From: Cupriavidus sp. P-10
GTDB taxonomy: Bacteria > Pseudomonadota > Gammaproteobacteria > Burkholderiales > Burkholderiaceae
DNA length: 64,000 nt
Direction of reading: 5' to 3'
Assembly: GCF_003402535.2 (NCBI RefSeq)
Contig: NZ_AP025171.1
Span: 2,108,001-2,172,000 of the forward strand
Below the pieces are notes generated by a model. It saw nothing but the letters and a program-made list of their open reading frames with translations, did not search any database and had not been told where the DNA came from. Position 1 is the first letter of the stretch, and each line of letters opens with the position of its first letter. Positions 41,282 to 49,682 of this stretch are shown in pieces. Position numbers and translations under genes: made by a program.

Positions 41282-41944
41282 TCAGTGATGGATGTTGCGG
41301 CGGGTGGTGGCGGCGCGCATGCCGCCTTTGATCGCGGCTACGCCGTCGGCCGGGAAGCCGGCGATGGTCGCGGCGAGTTCGCGCGCGCGGCCAAGCACCT
41401 GCGCGTCGTCGGTGACTTCGGTGGCAATGCCCAGCCGCATCAGGTCGGCCGCTGGCACCCGGTCGCCCAGCAGGCACAGCCGCGCCGCCACCGCTTCGGA
41501 GTGCCGCAGCGCCAGCCACGCCGCGTTGCGCGGCGCGGCCATGCCGAGGCGGATTTCGCCGATCTGCAGGAAGGCGCCGGCGCCGCAGACCATCAGGTCG
41601 CCGGCCAGTGCCAGCGCCGCGCCGCCATTGACCGCATGGCGTTCCAGCGCGACGATCCAGGCCTTGCGGCTTTGCAATAGCGACTGGTGTACCCGTTCCC
41701 AGACCCGCGCAAACCCGGCCATGCCTTCGGGCTCGGCCTGCAGGGCCTTCAGGTCGAGGCCGGAACTGAAGGCACCATCGGCACCGCGCAGGAGCACCGC
41801 GCACGTTTCGGAGTCGGCATTGATCGTGTCGATGGCTTCGGCCAGCGCACGGGCCAGCGCACCATCGATGGCGTTGCGCAGCGCGGGCCGGTTCAGCACG
41901 ATCTCGGCCCAGCCGGCATGGCGTACCAGCAGCACTTCGCTCAT
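41282..41944 (-). CDS. Enoyl-CoA hydratase/isomerase family protein, short
   Basis: A 220-residue crotonase-fold protein, about 40 residues shorter than usual. The start ATG 41944 (MSEVLLVRHAGWAEIVLNRP) overlaps the CoA-transferase stop. The oxyanion-hole segments are FSSGLDLKAL and ERHAVNGGAALALAGDL. The expected glutamate position is in LQIGEIRLGMAAPRNAAWLAL, while the second catalytic residue seems replaced, so isomerase or hydrolase activity is possible instead of hydration. The C-terminal helices are trimmed (ending GMRAATTRRNIHH). Confidence 0.82.
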   Translation of the reverse strand: MSEVLLVRHAGWAEIVLNRPALRNAIDGALARALAEAIDTINADSETCAVLLRGADGAFSSGLDLKALQAEPEGMAGFARVWERVHQSLLQSRKAWIVALERHAVNGGAALALAGDLMVCGAGAFLQIGEIRLGMAAPRNAAWLALRHSEAVAARLCLLGDRVPAADLMRLGIATEVTDDAQVLGRARELAATIAGFPADGVAAIKGGMRAATTRRNIHH

Positions 41945-43188
41945 GCCGCCCCCCGTTGCCCGCAACCAAGGCCGATTGCGCCGGCGCTGGCCAGCGCGTC
42001 GATCTGGGCAGCGTCGTAGCCAAGCTCGGCCAGCACCTCGGCGGTGTGCTGGCCGAGCCGTGGCACGTCGGGCACGTCGCGCATGTCGTCGGCCTGCATG
42101 TTGTCGGCCTTCATGCTTGCCAGCGTGAACGGCAGTCCCGGCAGCTCCAGCTGGCCGCCCTCGCCGTTGCCGACCGCGCGCAGGATGCCGCTGGCGCGCA
42201 CGTCGCCGCTGGCGCTGACCTGGTGGTAATCGCGCACCACGCCAACGACCACGTGATGGCGCTCCAGCAACGCACGCGCGGCATCGCCGCTGAGGTGGCG
42301 CAGCGCCGCGTGCAGGATCGCCAGCAGCGCGGGCCGGTTCTGCACGCGCAGCGCATTGCCGGCGAAACGCGGGTCATGCGCCAGCGCGGGCTGGCCGATG
42401 GCCTCGCACAGGCGGCTGAAGTGCTCGTCCAGGTAAGCCGACAGCACCACGTGCCCGTCCGCCACCGCGATCACGTCGGCCGCGGGCGCGGCCTTGGGCT
42501 GGCTGTTGCCGCTGCGCACCGGCAGCGCGCCGGAACACTGGTACTCCGCCCACAGCTGCGCCTGCAATTGGACGCCGACCTGCAGCAGCGAGGTCTCGAT
42601 GGTCTCGCCCATGCCGGTGCGCAGCCGGCGGAACAGCGCCGCCAGGATGGCATTGGCGGCCGCCAGCGCGGTGGCCGCGTCGATCAGCGCGAAACCCGCC
42701 TTCAGCGGCTGTCCGCCGGCCTCGCCGGTGACGGACATCATGCCGCTTTCCGCCTGCGCGGCGATGTCGAGCCCGGGCCGCGAGCGCGATGGCCCGCGCG
42801 TGCCGAAGCCGCTGATCGACGCATAGACCAGATCTGGTTTCGTTGCGCGCAGCGTGTCAGCGTCGAGGCCAAGCGCTTCCATCACCCCGTGGCGGGTGTT
42901 GTGCAGCACCACGTCGCTGCCCAGTGCCAGCCGGCGCGCCGCCTCCACGCCGCCGTTGGTGCGCAGATCCAGCGCGATGCCGCGCTTGCCGCGGTTGTAC
43001 GCCAGGAACATCGGGCTCTGCGGGCTGGTGCCGTCGAAGCGCCGCGCGCTGTCGCCGCGCAGCGCTTCCACCTTGACCACGTCGGCGCCCAGGTCGGCCA
43101 GCATCATGGCCGCGCCCGGCGCCGCGATGAACTGCCCGAACTCCACTACCCGAATGCCTGCCAGAGGCAGGTCTTGCCGGCTTGCCAT
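41941..43188 (-). CDS. CaiB/BaiF-type CoA-transferase (family III)
   Basis: A 415-residue family III CoA-transferase, first gene of its operon, which moves CoA to a free carboxylate and so activates the substrate. Features are LAGIRVVEFGQFIAAPGAAM, MLADLGADVVKVEAL, MFLAYNRGKRGIALDLRT, and the catalytic aspartate region GLDIAAQAESGMMSVTGE. The start ATG 43188 has GGGAG eight bases upstream; a GTG at 43197 is possible. The operon continues through hydratase, two dehydrogenases, Bug and porin. Confidence 0.9.
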   Translation of the reverse strand: MASRQDLPLAGIRVVEFGQFIAAPGAAMMLADLGADVVKVEALRGDSARRFDGTSPQSPMFLAYNRGKRGIALDLRTNGGVEAARRLALGSDVVLHNTRHGVMEALGLDADTLRATKPDLVYASISGFGTRGPSRSRPGLDIAAQAESGMMSVTGEAGGQPLKAGFALIDAATALAAANAILAALFRRLRTGMGETIETSLLQVGVQLQAQLWAEYQCSGALPVRSGNSQPKAAPAADVIAVADGHVVLSAYLDEHFSRLCEAIGQPALAHDPRFAGNALRVQNRPALLAILHAALRHLSGDAARALLERHHVVVGVVRDYHQVSASGDVRASGILRAVGNGEGGQLELPGLPFTLASMKADNMQADDMRDVPDVPRLGQHTAEVLAELGYDAAQIDALASAGAIGLGCGQRGAA

Positions 43189-43197
43189 GCGATCCAC

Positions 43198-43567
43198 TCC
43201 CGTTGCGATGATGCGAAAGGATCATGCGGCAGCCGCGCCTTTTGCGGCAGATGCCAGGATCGCGGGGGCGTAAACCCACGGTTAGCACCGGGGGTTATCC
43301 CGGGCATCGCTGCCGCCTTAGCGCGCCGCGCGACAACCGGGAACTGCCGCGCAACGCTGGCTGCTAACCACGGGTTCACACCGCGCCAGCGTGGTCGGCT
43401 CCCGCGCCGCGCCGGCGCTGGCCCGACGGGTGACGGGCGTCGGCTTGCGGGGAGTTTCCCCAATCCCCATGCGCCGCCCGTTTGCGCGACATTGCCGCTG
43501 AGGGCAAGCCGCATCCGTCCAGCGGATGGAGGCCTGCCGGACCCATTTTTTACTCAGGGAGTCACGC
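43198..43567. promoter_or_regulatory. Divergent promoter region with long inverted repeat
   Basis: This gene-free gap separates the CoA-transferase operon from the alkylsulfatase-like gene. GTAAACCCACGGTTAGCA at 43270-43287 and TGCTAACCACGGGTTCAC at 43362-43379 form an inverted repeat (15 of 18 matching) 74 bp apart. Each arm contains an AACCC...GGTT dyad. A regulator binding both arms could loop the DNA between the two promoters. No regulator gene is adjacent. Confidence 0.5.
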
Positions 43568-44821
43568 ATGCAGGATCTCGAGGACAAGGCCGTCGCGCTG
43601 GTGACCGGCACGGGCATCGAACCGATCGACGACGGCGTCTGGCTGTTGCACGGGCAGGGACAGAGCTTTGTCGCCGACGTCGGCGGCGGACTGCTGGTGG
43701 TCGACAGCGGCCCCGGCGGCCGCGTCACCGCCGGCATGATCGAGGCGCTGCGCACGCAGACCAGCCTGCCCGTGCTGGCGATCTGCTACAGCCACGGCCA
43801 TATGGGCTACAACGCCGGCGTGCAGCAATGGCTCGACCATGCCGCCGCGCGCGGCGAGCCGGCGCCGCGCTTGCTGGCCCACGTCAACGTGCTGGCACGC
43901 CAGGCGCGCTACCGCGACACCGCGCGCATGCAGGAGCGCATGGCGGAAATCCAGTTCCGCCGCCCGGCCGGCGCGCTGGCCGGCAAGCTTGGCCACACTG
44001 CGCCGACCGAGACCTTCGCAGAAGGCCTGACGCTGGGCCACGGCGAGCGTCGCGCTGAACTGCTGTGGGCGCCCTCGGAGACCGACGACGCGATCGCGGC
44101 CTGGCTGCCGGGACGGCGCGTGCTGTATGGCGGCCCTGCCGTGATCGACTCCATCCCCAATATCGGCACCCCCTTCCGCACGCTGCGCGATACCGTGCGC
44201 TGGGCCGAGACGCTGGAGCGCATGGCCGCGCTGCATCCGCGTACCGTGGTGCGCGAGTTCGGGCCCACGTTGCAGGGCGCGGCGGAATGCGAACGCGTGC
44301 TGGGCCAGACTGCCCGCGCGCTGCGCTGGTTGCGCGCCGAGGTGGTGCGGCTGATGAACGCCGGCTGCAACGAGCGCCAGATGCTGGCCGCGCTGAAGCC
44401 GCCGGCGGAGCTGTTCGACCAGCCGTGGATGCGGCCGACGTACGGGGATCCCAGCTATATCGCCCGCGATATCTACCGCTCGGAGAACGGCTGGTGGGAC
44501 CGCAACGCGAGCACGCTGCATCCGGCCGCGCCGCAGGATGCCGCCGCGGAAATCGCGGTGGCGGTGGCCGACCACGGCGCGCTGATCCGCCACGCGCAAG
44601 CCCTGGCCGGGCGCGGCGAAACGCAGCTGGCGCTGCATGTGATCGACGTGCTGGCGCTGGCGCCGGGCGACGCCCCCACGCTGGCCGAGGCGCGCCGGCT
44701 CAAGGCCGGGTGGCTGCGTACGCGCGCCGGCCAGGTCAGGAGCTATGTCTCGCGCAGCCTGTACGGCGCCGCCGCCGACATGCTGGAGCACGACACAGCC
44801 GACACCTTCGGCATCCAGTAA
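43568..44821 (+). CDS. Metallo-beta-lactamase-fold alkylsulfatase-like hydrolase
   Basis: A 417-residue protein starting at ATG 43568 with AGGGAG seven bases upstream. It has an MBL-fold N-terminal domain (FVADVGGGLLVVDSGPGG, VLAICYSHGHMGYNAGVQQW) and, from ~residue 290, an alkylsulfatase dimerisation-like segment (ENGWWDRNASTLHPAAP, then AIRH-type helices). The metal motif reads HGHMGYN (76-82) where the canonical enzymes have HxHxDH, so the Asp-His pair for the second zinc is missing. It may be a mono-metal or altered hydrolase. No signal peptide is seen. Confidence 0.75.
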   Translation: MQDLEDKAVALVTGTGIEPIDDGVWLLHGQGQSFVADVGGGLLVVDSGPGGRVTAGMIEALRTQTSLPVLAICYSHGHMGYNAGVQQWLDHAAARGEPAPRLLAHVNVLARQARYRDTARMQERMAEIQFRRPAGALAGKLGHTAPTETFAEGLTLGHGERRAELLWAPSETDDAIAAWLPGRRVLYGGPAVIDSIPNIGTPFRTLRDTVRWAETLERMAALHPRTVVREFGPTLQGAAECERVLGQTARALRWLRAEVVRLMNAGCNERQMLAALKPPAELFDQPWMRPTYGDPSYIARDIYRSENGWWDRNASTLHPAAPQDAAAEIAVAVADHGALIRHAQALAGRGETQLALHVIDVLALAPGDAPTLAEARRLKAGWLRTRAGQVRSYVSRSLYGAAADMLEHDTADTFGIQ

Positions 44822-44845
44822 GCGCCTGATGTGGCGTGTGTGCCG

Positions 44846-45847
44846 CTACTCCAGCACCACGCCACTGGCCTTGATCACCGTGGCCCACTTGCGCACTTCC
44901 GCGTCGATGAACCGCGCAAAGCCGGCGCTGTCCACCGGCTCCGGCTGCAACCCCAGCGCCGCCAGCTTGTTGCGCACATCCGTACTGGACAGCACGGCGC
45001 TGGCATCCTGGTTGAGCTGGCGCACGATGGCGGCGGGCGTGCCGGCCGGCGCCATCAGGCCGAACCAGCCGGAGCCAATCACGCCGGGAAAGCCCTGCTC
45101 GACGAAGGTGGGCGCATCGGGATAGACCGGCGTGCGCTGTTCCGACGCGACCGCCAGCACCCGCAGCTTGCCAGCCTTGATAAACGGCAGCGCCGTCGTG
45201 ATGGCAGTCAGCGTGGCATCGACGCGGCCGGCCAGCAGCTCGGTGTAGGCAGTGGCATCGCCGCGGTAATGCACGTTCAGCACCTTGAACTTCGCCTGGG
45301 CACCGAACAGCTCCGCCGTCAGGTGCGGCCCGGAACCGGCGCCCGGCGAGGCGAAGGTCACGCCTTCCGCCCTGGCGCGCGCCAGCTTCACGAAATCCGC
45401 GACCGAACGCGCCGGCGATTCCGCCTTGACGATCAGGAACACCGGGCCGGCCACGCGCGGCCCCACCGCGACGAAATCCTTGTGGATGTCGTATTGCTGC
45501 GGCAGCCCGGCCGCCGTATTGATGGCAAACGGCGCGGCCGCCCACAGCAGCGTGTAGCCGTCGGGGGCGGCGCGCGCCAGCGTTTCATTGGCAACCCGGG
45601 TGCCAGCGCCGGGCTTGTTCTCGACCACGAACTGCTTGCCGTACTTGCGGCTCAGCGCTTCGGCCAGCAGCCGCGCCGAGGTGTCGTTGGACCCGCCGGG
45701 GCCATACGGGGAAATCAGCCGCACCGTGCGCGCCGGATACCCCTGCGCCAGCGCGGCCAGCGGCGCCAGCGCCGCGCCCAGCAGCATCAGGCCACGCATG
45801 CGGGCCAGCATGGCCCTGCGCGATATCGTGTCGGCGGTCATCGTCAT
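44846..45847 (-). CDS. Bug/TctC-family periplasmic solute receptor
   Basis: A ~333-residue Bug receptor, last gene of the synthetase/DUF1254 operon. The start ATG 45847 (MTMTADTISRRAM) overlaps the upstream stop. The signal has a twin-arginine-like SRRAMLARM followed by a hydrophobic stretch ending ALAQG. The core has YPARTVRLISPYGPGGSNDT, VENKPGAGTRVANETLA, DGYTLLWAAAPFAIN and VHYRGDATAYTELLAGRVD. It converges on the alkylsulfatase-like gene with a 24-bp gap. Confidence 0.9.
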   Translation of the reverse strand: MTMTADTISRRAMLARMRGLMLLGAALAPLAALAQGYPARTVRLISPYGPGGSNDTSARLLAEALSRKYGKQFVVENKPGAGTRVANETLARAAPDGYTLLWAAAPFAINTAAGLPQQYDIHKDFVAVGPRVAGPVFLIVKAESPARSVADFVKLARARAEGVTFASPGAGSGPHLTAELFGAQAKFKVLNVHYRGDATAYTELLAGRVDATLTAITTALPFIKAGKLRVLAVASEQRTPVYPDAPTFVEQGFPGVIGSGWFGLMAPAGTPAAIVRQLNQDASAVLSSTDVRNKLAALGLQPEPVDSAGFARFIDAEVRKWATVIKASGVVLE

Positions 45848-47181
45848 GCCTCCGCGGACTGGATGCCCGGATACGGGAAGGTCTTGCCGAGGTGCGCCTC
45901 GCCTGGCACGTAGAGCCGCAGGGCCACGTAGAAGGGCCCCGCCGGCGCCGGCAGCCAGTTGCCGTGGCACGCCGCGTCGCGCGGCGCTGCGGCGCCCAGG
46001 CGCAGGCGCAGGCTGCCGTCCGGCTCATAGCGAAGGCTGGGCGAGCGGTCGCCCAGCGAGTAGCGGCCGATCGGGTTCTCCACCAGCATGCAGTCGCCCT
46101 TGCCGTACATGGTCAGCGACCAGAACGCGCCCACCTGCGGCAGCTGGCCGGCTGGGAACACCAGCTCGTGCGGCTCGTTGCCGTCGAGCGGACGGCCGTG
46201 CGCGTCGCAGTCGGCGATGATGTACATGGCCTCTTCCATGCCCAGCGCGCCGATGTAGTTGCGCGCCACCTGCGCGCGCTCGGCATAGCGCGCGCCGAAC
46301 GACGCGCCGATCTCGACCGGCAGGCTCCAGCCGCCGCCCAGCGCGGAAGGCATCGGCCGGGCCAGTTCAGCCAGCACCTTTTCCATGGCAGCGGCCAGCA
46401 GCATTACCTGCGTGTCGTCCAGCGCCACACCCTCGCACGCAGCACCGAGGCCCAGCGGCGCGAAGGCTTGCACGGTCGCCGCCTCGTCCGCAGGCGGCGG
46501 GTTCTCGCGCAGCGCGCGGTTCACCACTTCAGCGTAGCGCCGCACCTGCTGCGGCGACGCGCCGAGGTGTTCGTTGGGCTGCATGCCGACGTCGCAGGCG
46601 CGCACGGGGTCGCCGCCATCCGGCAGCGTCAGCCGGATGCGCTCCTGCAGCGCATGCACCGCGGGCAGGTCGTCCGCGCCGTCCACCAGCAGCCGGCCCA
46701 GCAGCCACACCGCATCGGTCGGACAGGCGATGGCGGTGGCGCCAGCCGGTGCGTCGCCGTGCCAGCCGGGGCCGTGCAGCAGGAAGCGCCCGGCCTGCGT
46801 GCCCGTGGTGCGGCTGCCGATGTAGGCAAAGGGATTGGTATAGAAATCGAGGAGCCCGAGCACGTAGTAGCGGCCGGCGCTGTCCGGCACCTCCAGCAGC
46901 AGCGGTCCCTGCGACAGGTCCAGCCACGCGTTGCTGTACAGCGTGTCGTTGTTGGGCGTGACCACCTGCCGGTGCTGCGGGCCAAGCAGCTGGCGCGTGT
47001 GGAAGAACTGGTTGACCCAGCGCAGCGTGCCGTCCGGGCGCTCGTCGGCAAAAGCGCCTTCACGCCGGCGGCGCGGGCAGGTGGCGGCGCGCATGCGCGC
47101 CATTTCGTAGAGCGGCAGCGTGTACAGCACGGCTTCGCGGGCCAGCGCGGGCGTGCGTGAGTCAGCGTGGGATGGCGTCAT
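45844..47181 (-). CDS. DUF1254/DUF1214 domain protein, first
   Basis: A ~445-residue protein starting at ATG 47181 with GAGGAG upstream. The N-terminal DUF1254 part is recognisable by REAVLYTLPLYEMARMR, RQVVTPNNDTLYSNAWLDL and EVPDSAGRYYVLGLLDFYTN. The C-terminal DUF1214 part has GAFWSLTMYGKGDCMLVEN, PIGRYSLGDRSPSLRYEPDG and WLPAPAGPFYVALRLYVPG. The biochemical function of this pair of domains is unknown. There is no obvious signal peptide here, unlike many family members. It sits between a paralogue and a Bug gene, all co-transcribed. Confidence 0.85.
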   Translation of the reverse strand: MTPSHADSRTPALAREAVLYTLPLYEMARMRAATCPRRRREGAFADERPDGTLRWVNQFFHTRQLLGPQHRQVVTPNNDTLYSNAWLDLSQGPLLLEVPDSAGRYYVLGLLDFYTNPFAYIGSRTTGTQAGRFLLHGPGWHGDAPAGATAIACPTDAVWLLGRLLVDGADDLPAVHALQERIRLTLPDGGDPVRACDVGMQPNEHLGASPQQVRRYAEVVNRALRENPPPADEAATVQAFAPLGLGAACEGVALDDTQVMLLAAAMEKVLAELARPMPSALGGGWSLPVEIGASFGARYAERAQVARNYIGALGMEEAMYIIADCDAHGRPLDGNEPHELVFPAGQLPQVGAFWSLTMYGKGDCMLVENPIGRYSLGDRSPSLRYEPDGSLRLRLGAAAPRDAACHGNWLPAPAGPFYVALRLYVPGEAHLGKTFPYPGIQSAEA

Positions 47182-47194
47182 GGGATCTCGCTCC

Positions 47195-48535
47195 TCAGGC
47201 AATGCGGCGCACCGGCGGAATGCGGTACTCGCCCGCGATAAAGGCCGGCGCGGGATGGTACAGGCGCAGGATCAGGTAGAACGGGCCCGCGGGTGCCGGC
47301 AGCCAGTTGTCGGCGTGTTCGGCCTGTTCGGCCTGTTCGGGCCGGCGGTGCGAGATCGGGATGACCAGGCTGCCGTCGGCCTCCATGCGCAGGCCCGGCG
47401 TGCGGTCTCCCACGGCGTAGCGGCCGATCTCGTTGGCGCTGAAGAAGCGGTCCTCGCCGTACAGGGAGACCGACCAGAACGCCTGCGCCGGCGGCAGCAT
47501 GCCGGGCGGGAAGCGCAGCTCGTACGCGTGCGCGCCATGCAGCGGCGCGCTGTCGGCGTCGAAATCGGCCATCGCATAGATAGCTTCGTCGGCGCGCAGC
47601 GCACCGAGGCCCTTCATCGCGGTGCAGGCGCGCTGCAGCCAGTCGTCGCCATAGAGGCCCAGCTTCAGGCTGTAGCCCCAGCTCTTGCGGCCCTGGCTGC
47701 GTGTGTGCGCCTCGATCAGCTGCATGGCCTGCCGATATGCGTTCTCCAGGCCGGTGCGGATCTCCGCGCGCAATGCCGTCACGTCAATATCAGCTTCCAG
47801 CTTCAGGCCGGCCTTGCGCAGCAACGTGAACGCGCCCAGTTCGCGCTCGGTGGGCGGATACTCGCGCAGCGCGTTGAACAGGTTCTGGAAGAAGTCGAGC
47901 GCCTCGCTGCCCGTGTGGCGCCAGTCGCGCACGCATTGCGGCATCGCCTTGCCCGGGGCGTCGAGCGCGAAGCCGCTTTCGAACGCATGGGCCGCGGCGA
48001 GGTCGTCAGGGCCCTGCACCAGCACGCGCCCCAGCAGCCACACCAGCGAGGTCGGGCAGGCCACCACATGCTCGCCTTCGGCGTGCTGGCCGGGTCCGAC
48101 CAGCGTCACGGTGCCGCCTTCGGCCGGTACGTTGCGCGGCCCCAGGTTCTCGAAGTTGTTGGTATAGGCATCCAGCAACTCCACCACGTAGTAGCGGTCG
48201 CGCTGTGGGTCACACTGCGGCAGCGGCGGCACGCGCAGCGTGACCGGTCCGTCGGCCAGGTTGGCCCAGCCGCAGAAGTACAGCAGGTCATTGGCGGGCG
48301 TGACCACGTCGCGGTCTTCATGCGTCCACTGGCGCTCGCTCGCCGACAGCGTGTTGACCGGGGCGCGGCCATAGCCGGTGGCCTCGCTGACCGCGGTCTG
48401 CACCTTGCAGGTACGGATCGTCTCGACCAGCGGATAGCCGTAGATCACCAGCGGGATGGCTGCGGCGGCGACCAGCGCTTCCTGGCTGGAGCCGTAGACG
48501 GGTGCGGAGAAGAACTGTGGCGCGGGATGGTTCAT
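47195..48535 (-). CDS. DUF1254/DUF1214 domain protein, second
   Basis: A 446-residue paralogue of the neighbouring protein, starting at ATG 48535 (MNHPAPQFFSAPVYG). The DUF1254 segment is IPLVIYGYPLVETIRTCKV, then REDRDVVTPANDLLYFCGW-type residues and RYYVVELLDAYTNNFENLG. The DUF1214 segment is AFWSVSLYGEDRFFSANEIG, then GDRTPGLRMEADGSL and NWLPAPAGPFYLILRLYHP. A short Glu-Gln-Ala repeat (PEQAEQAEH, from a 9-bp DNA repeat at 47318-47340) precedes the last motif. The function is unknown. The two paralogues may form a heteromer. Confidence 0.85.
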   Translation of the reverse strand: MNHPAPQFFSAPVYGSSQEALVAAAAIPLVIYGYPLVETIRTCKVQTAVSEATGYGRAPVNTLSASERQWTHEDRDVVTPANDLLYFCGWANLADGPVTLRVPPLPQCDPQRDRYYVVELLDAYTNNFENLGPRNVPAEGGTVTLVGPGQHAEGEHVVACPTSLVWLLGRVLVQGPDDLAAAHAFESGFALDAPGKAMPQCVRDWRHTGSEALDFFQNLFNALREYPPTERELGAFTLLRKAGLKLEADIDVTALRAEIRTGLENAYRQAMQLIEAHTRSQGRKSWGYSLKLGLYGDDWLQRACTAMKGLGALRADEAIYAMADFDADSAPLHGAHAYELRFPPGMLPPAQAFWSVSLYGEDRFFSANEIGRYAVGDRTPGLRMEADGSLVIPISHRRPEQAEQAEHADNWLPAPAGPFYLILRLYHPAPAFIAGEYRIPPVRRIA

Positions 48536-48581
48536 GCAAGAGCTCCGAAGAATGTGAAGGAACAGGGCAACAGGTAGCGGC

Positions 48582-49589
48582 TCATTCCTGCGCCGCGCCG
48601 CTCGACTTGACCAGCGCGGCCCATGCGGGCACATCGCTGCGCATCTGCGCGGCGAAGGCGCTGCGCGGCTGGTGGGTGTAGCGCATGCCGAGCGCCTCGG
48701 CCTGCGCCTTGATGGCCGGGTCGCGCATGACGGCGTTCGTGGCGCGTTCGAGCTTGTCGACGATCTCGGCCGGCGTGCGCGCGGGAGCGAACAGCCCGAA
48801 CCAGCTGTCGACACCGAACGCCACGCCGGCTTCGGTAAAGGTCGGCACGTCGGGCAGCGCGGGCGAGCGCTCGGAGCCGGTGACCGCCAACGCCCGCACC
48901 TTGCCGCTACGGATCAGCGGCAGCGTGCCGGCGAGGTCGGACATGGCCACGGGCAGCGTGCCGCCCATCACGTCGGTCAGCATGGGGCTGACGCCTTTGT
49001 AGGGGATGTGGCGCAAGTGGATGCCGCCCAGCACGTTGAGGCTTTCGCCGGCGAGATGGCCACCGGAGCCGTTGCCCCACGAGCCGTAGGTCAGGTCGGC
49101 GCCGGGGCGCCTGGCCGAGGCGATCAGCGCGGGCAGGTCGCGGCCGGTAAAGCCGGGGCCGGCGATCAGCACGTTGCCGCCGTAGAAAAGCCGGCTGACC
49201 GGCACGAAGTCGCGCAGCGGGTCATAGGGCAGCCTGGGGAAGATCGCCGGCGCGATCGCATGCGTGGCGGAGATGCCCAGCACCAGCGTGTAGCCGTCGG
49301 GCGCGGCGCGCGCGACCTGGGCCGAGCCGATGGTGCCGGTGGCCCCGGCCACGTTCTCCACCACCACGGTCTTGCCAAGCTCCTTCGACAGGCCCGCCGC
49401 CAGCAGCCGGCCGACCACGTCGGTGCCGCCGCCCGGCGGGAACGGAACGACCAGCCGGATCGGCTTGTCGGGATAGGGGCCGGCGTGCGCGGGGGATACC
49501 GCCCCGCACAGCGCCACGGCGAGCGCGCCAAGTGCGCCCAGTGCGCGCAGCGCCATGCGCCGTGACGGCAAGTGCATGTGCATTTGCAT
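48582..49589 (-). CDS. Bug/TctC-family periplasmic solute receptor
   Basis: A 335-residue Bug receptor. The signal peptide (residues 1-~36, SRRMALRALGALGALAVAL, ending SPAHA) precedes YPDKPIRLVVPFPPGGGTDV, VENVAGATGTIGSAQVA, DGYTLVLGISATHAIAP, HIPYKGVSPMLTDVMGGTL and LFAPARTPAEIVDKL. It lies between the acyl-CoA synthetase and the DUF1254 genes. It is the second Bug in this operon, which is unusual and suggests two related ligands. Confidence 0.92.
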   Translation of the reverse strand: MQMHMHLPSRRMALRALGALGALAVALCGAVSPAHAGPYPDKPIRLVVPFPPGGGTDVVGRLLAAGLSKELGKTVVVENVAGATGTIGSAQVARAAPDGYTLVLGISATHAIAPAIFPRLPYDPLRDFVPVSRLFYGGNVLIAGPGFTGRDLPALIASARRPGADLTYGSWGNGSGGHLAGESLNVLGGIHLRHIPYKGVSPMLTDVMGGTLPVAMSDLAGTLPLIRSGKVRALAVTGSERSPALPDVPTFTEAGVAFGVDSWFGLFAPARTPAEIVDKLERATNAVMRDPAIKAQAEALGMRYTHQPRSAFAAQMRSDVPAWAALVKSSGAAQE

Positions 49590-49682
49590 GCTTGTCTCCA
49601 GTCTTGTTAGAGGTACTGCGTCCTGCCGCGGCGGCGGCGCCCGTCTGTGCGGGCATCCTGTCCACCGCGCTGCGCGCCGTCG

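Noticed and set aside
41956..44058. Plus-strand open frame of 700 codons across the CoA-transferase promoter
   Set aside because: It crosses an antisense gene, the divergent promoter region and then the wrong frame of the hydrolase gene; no protein-like character.
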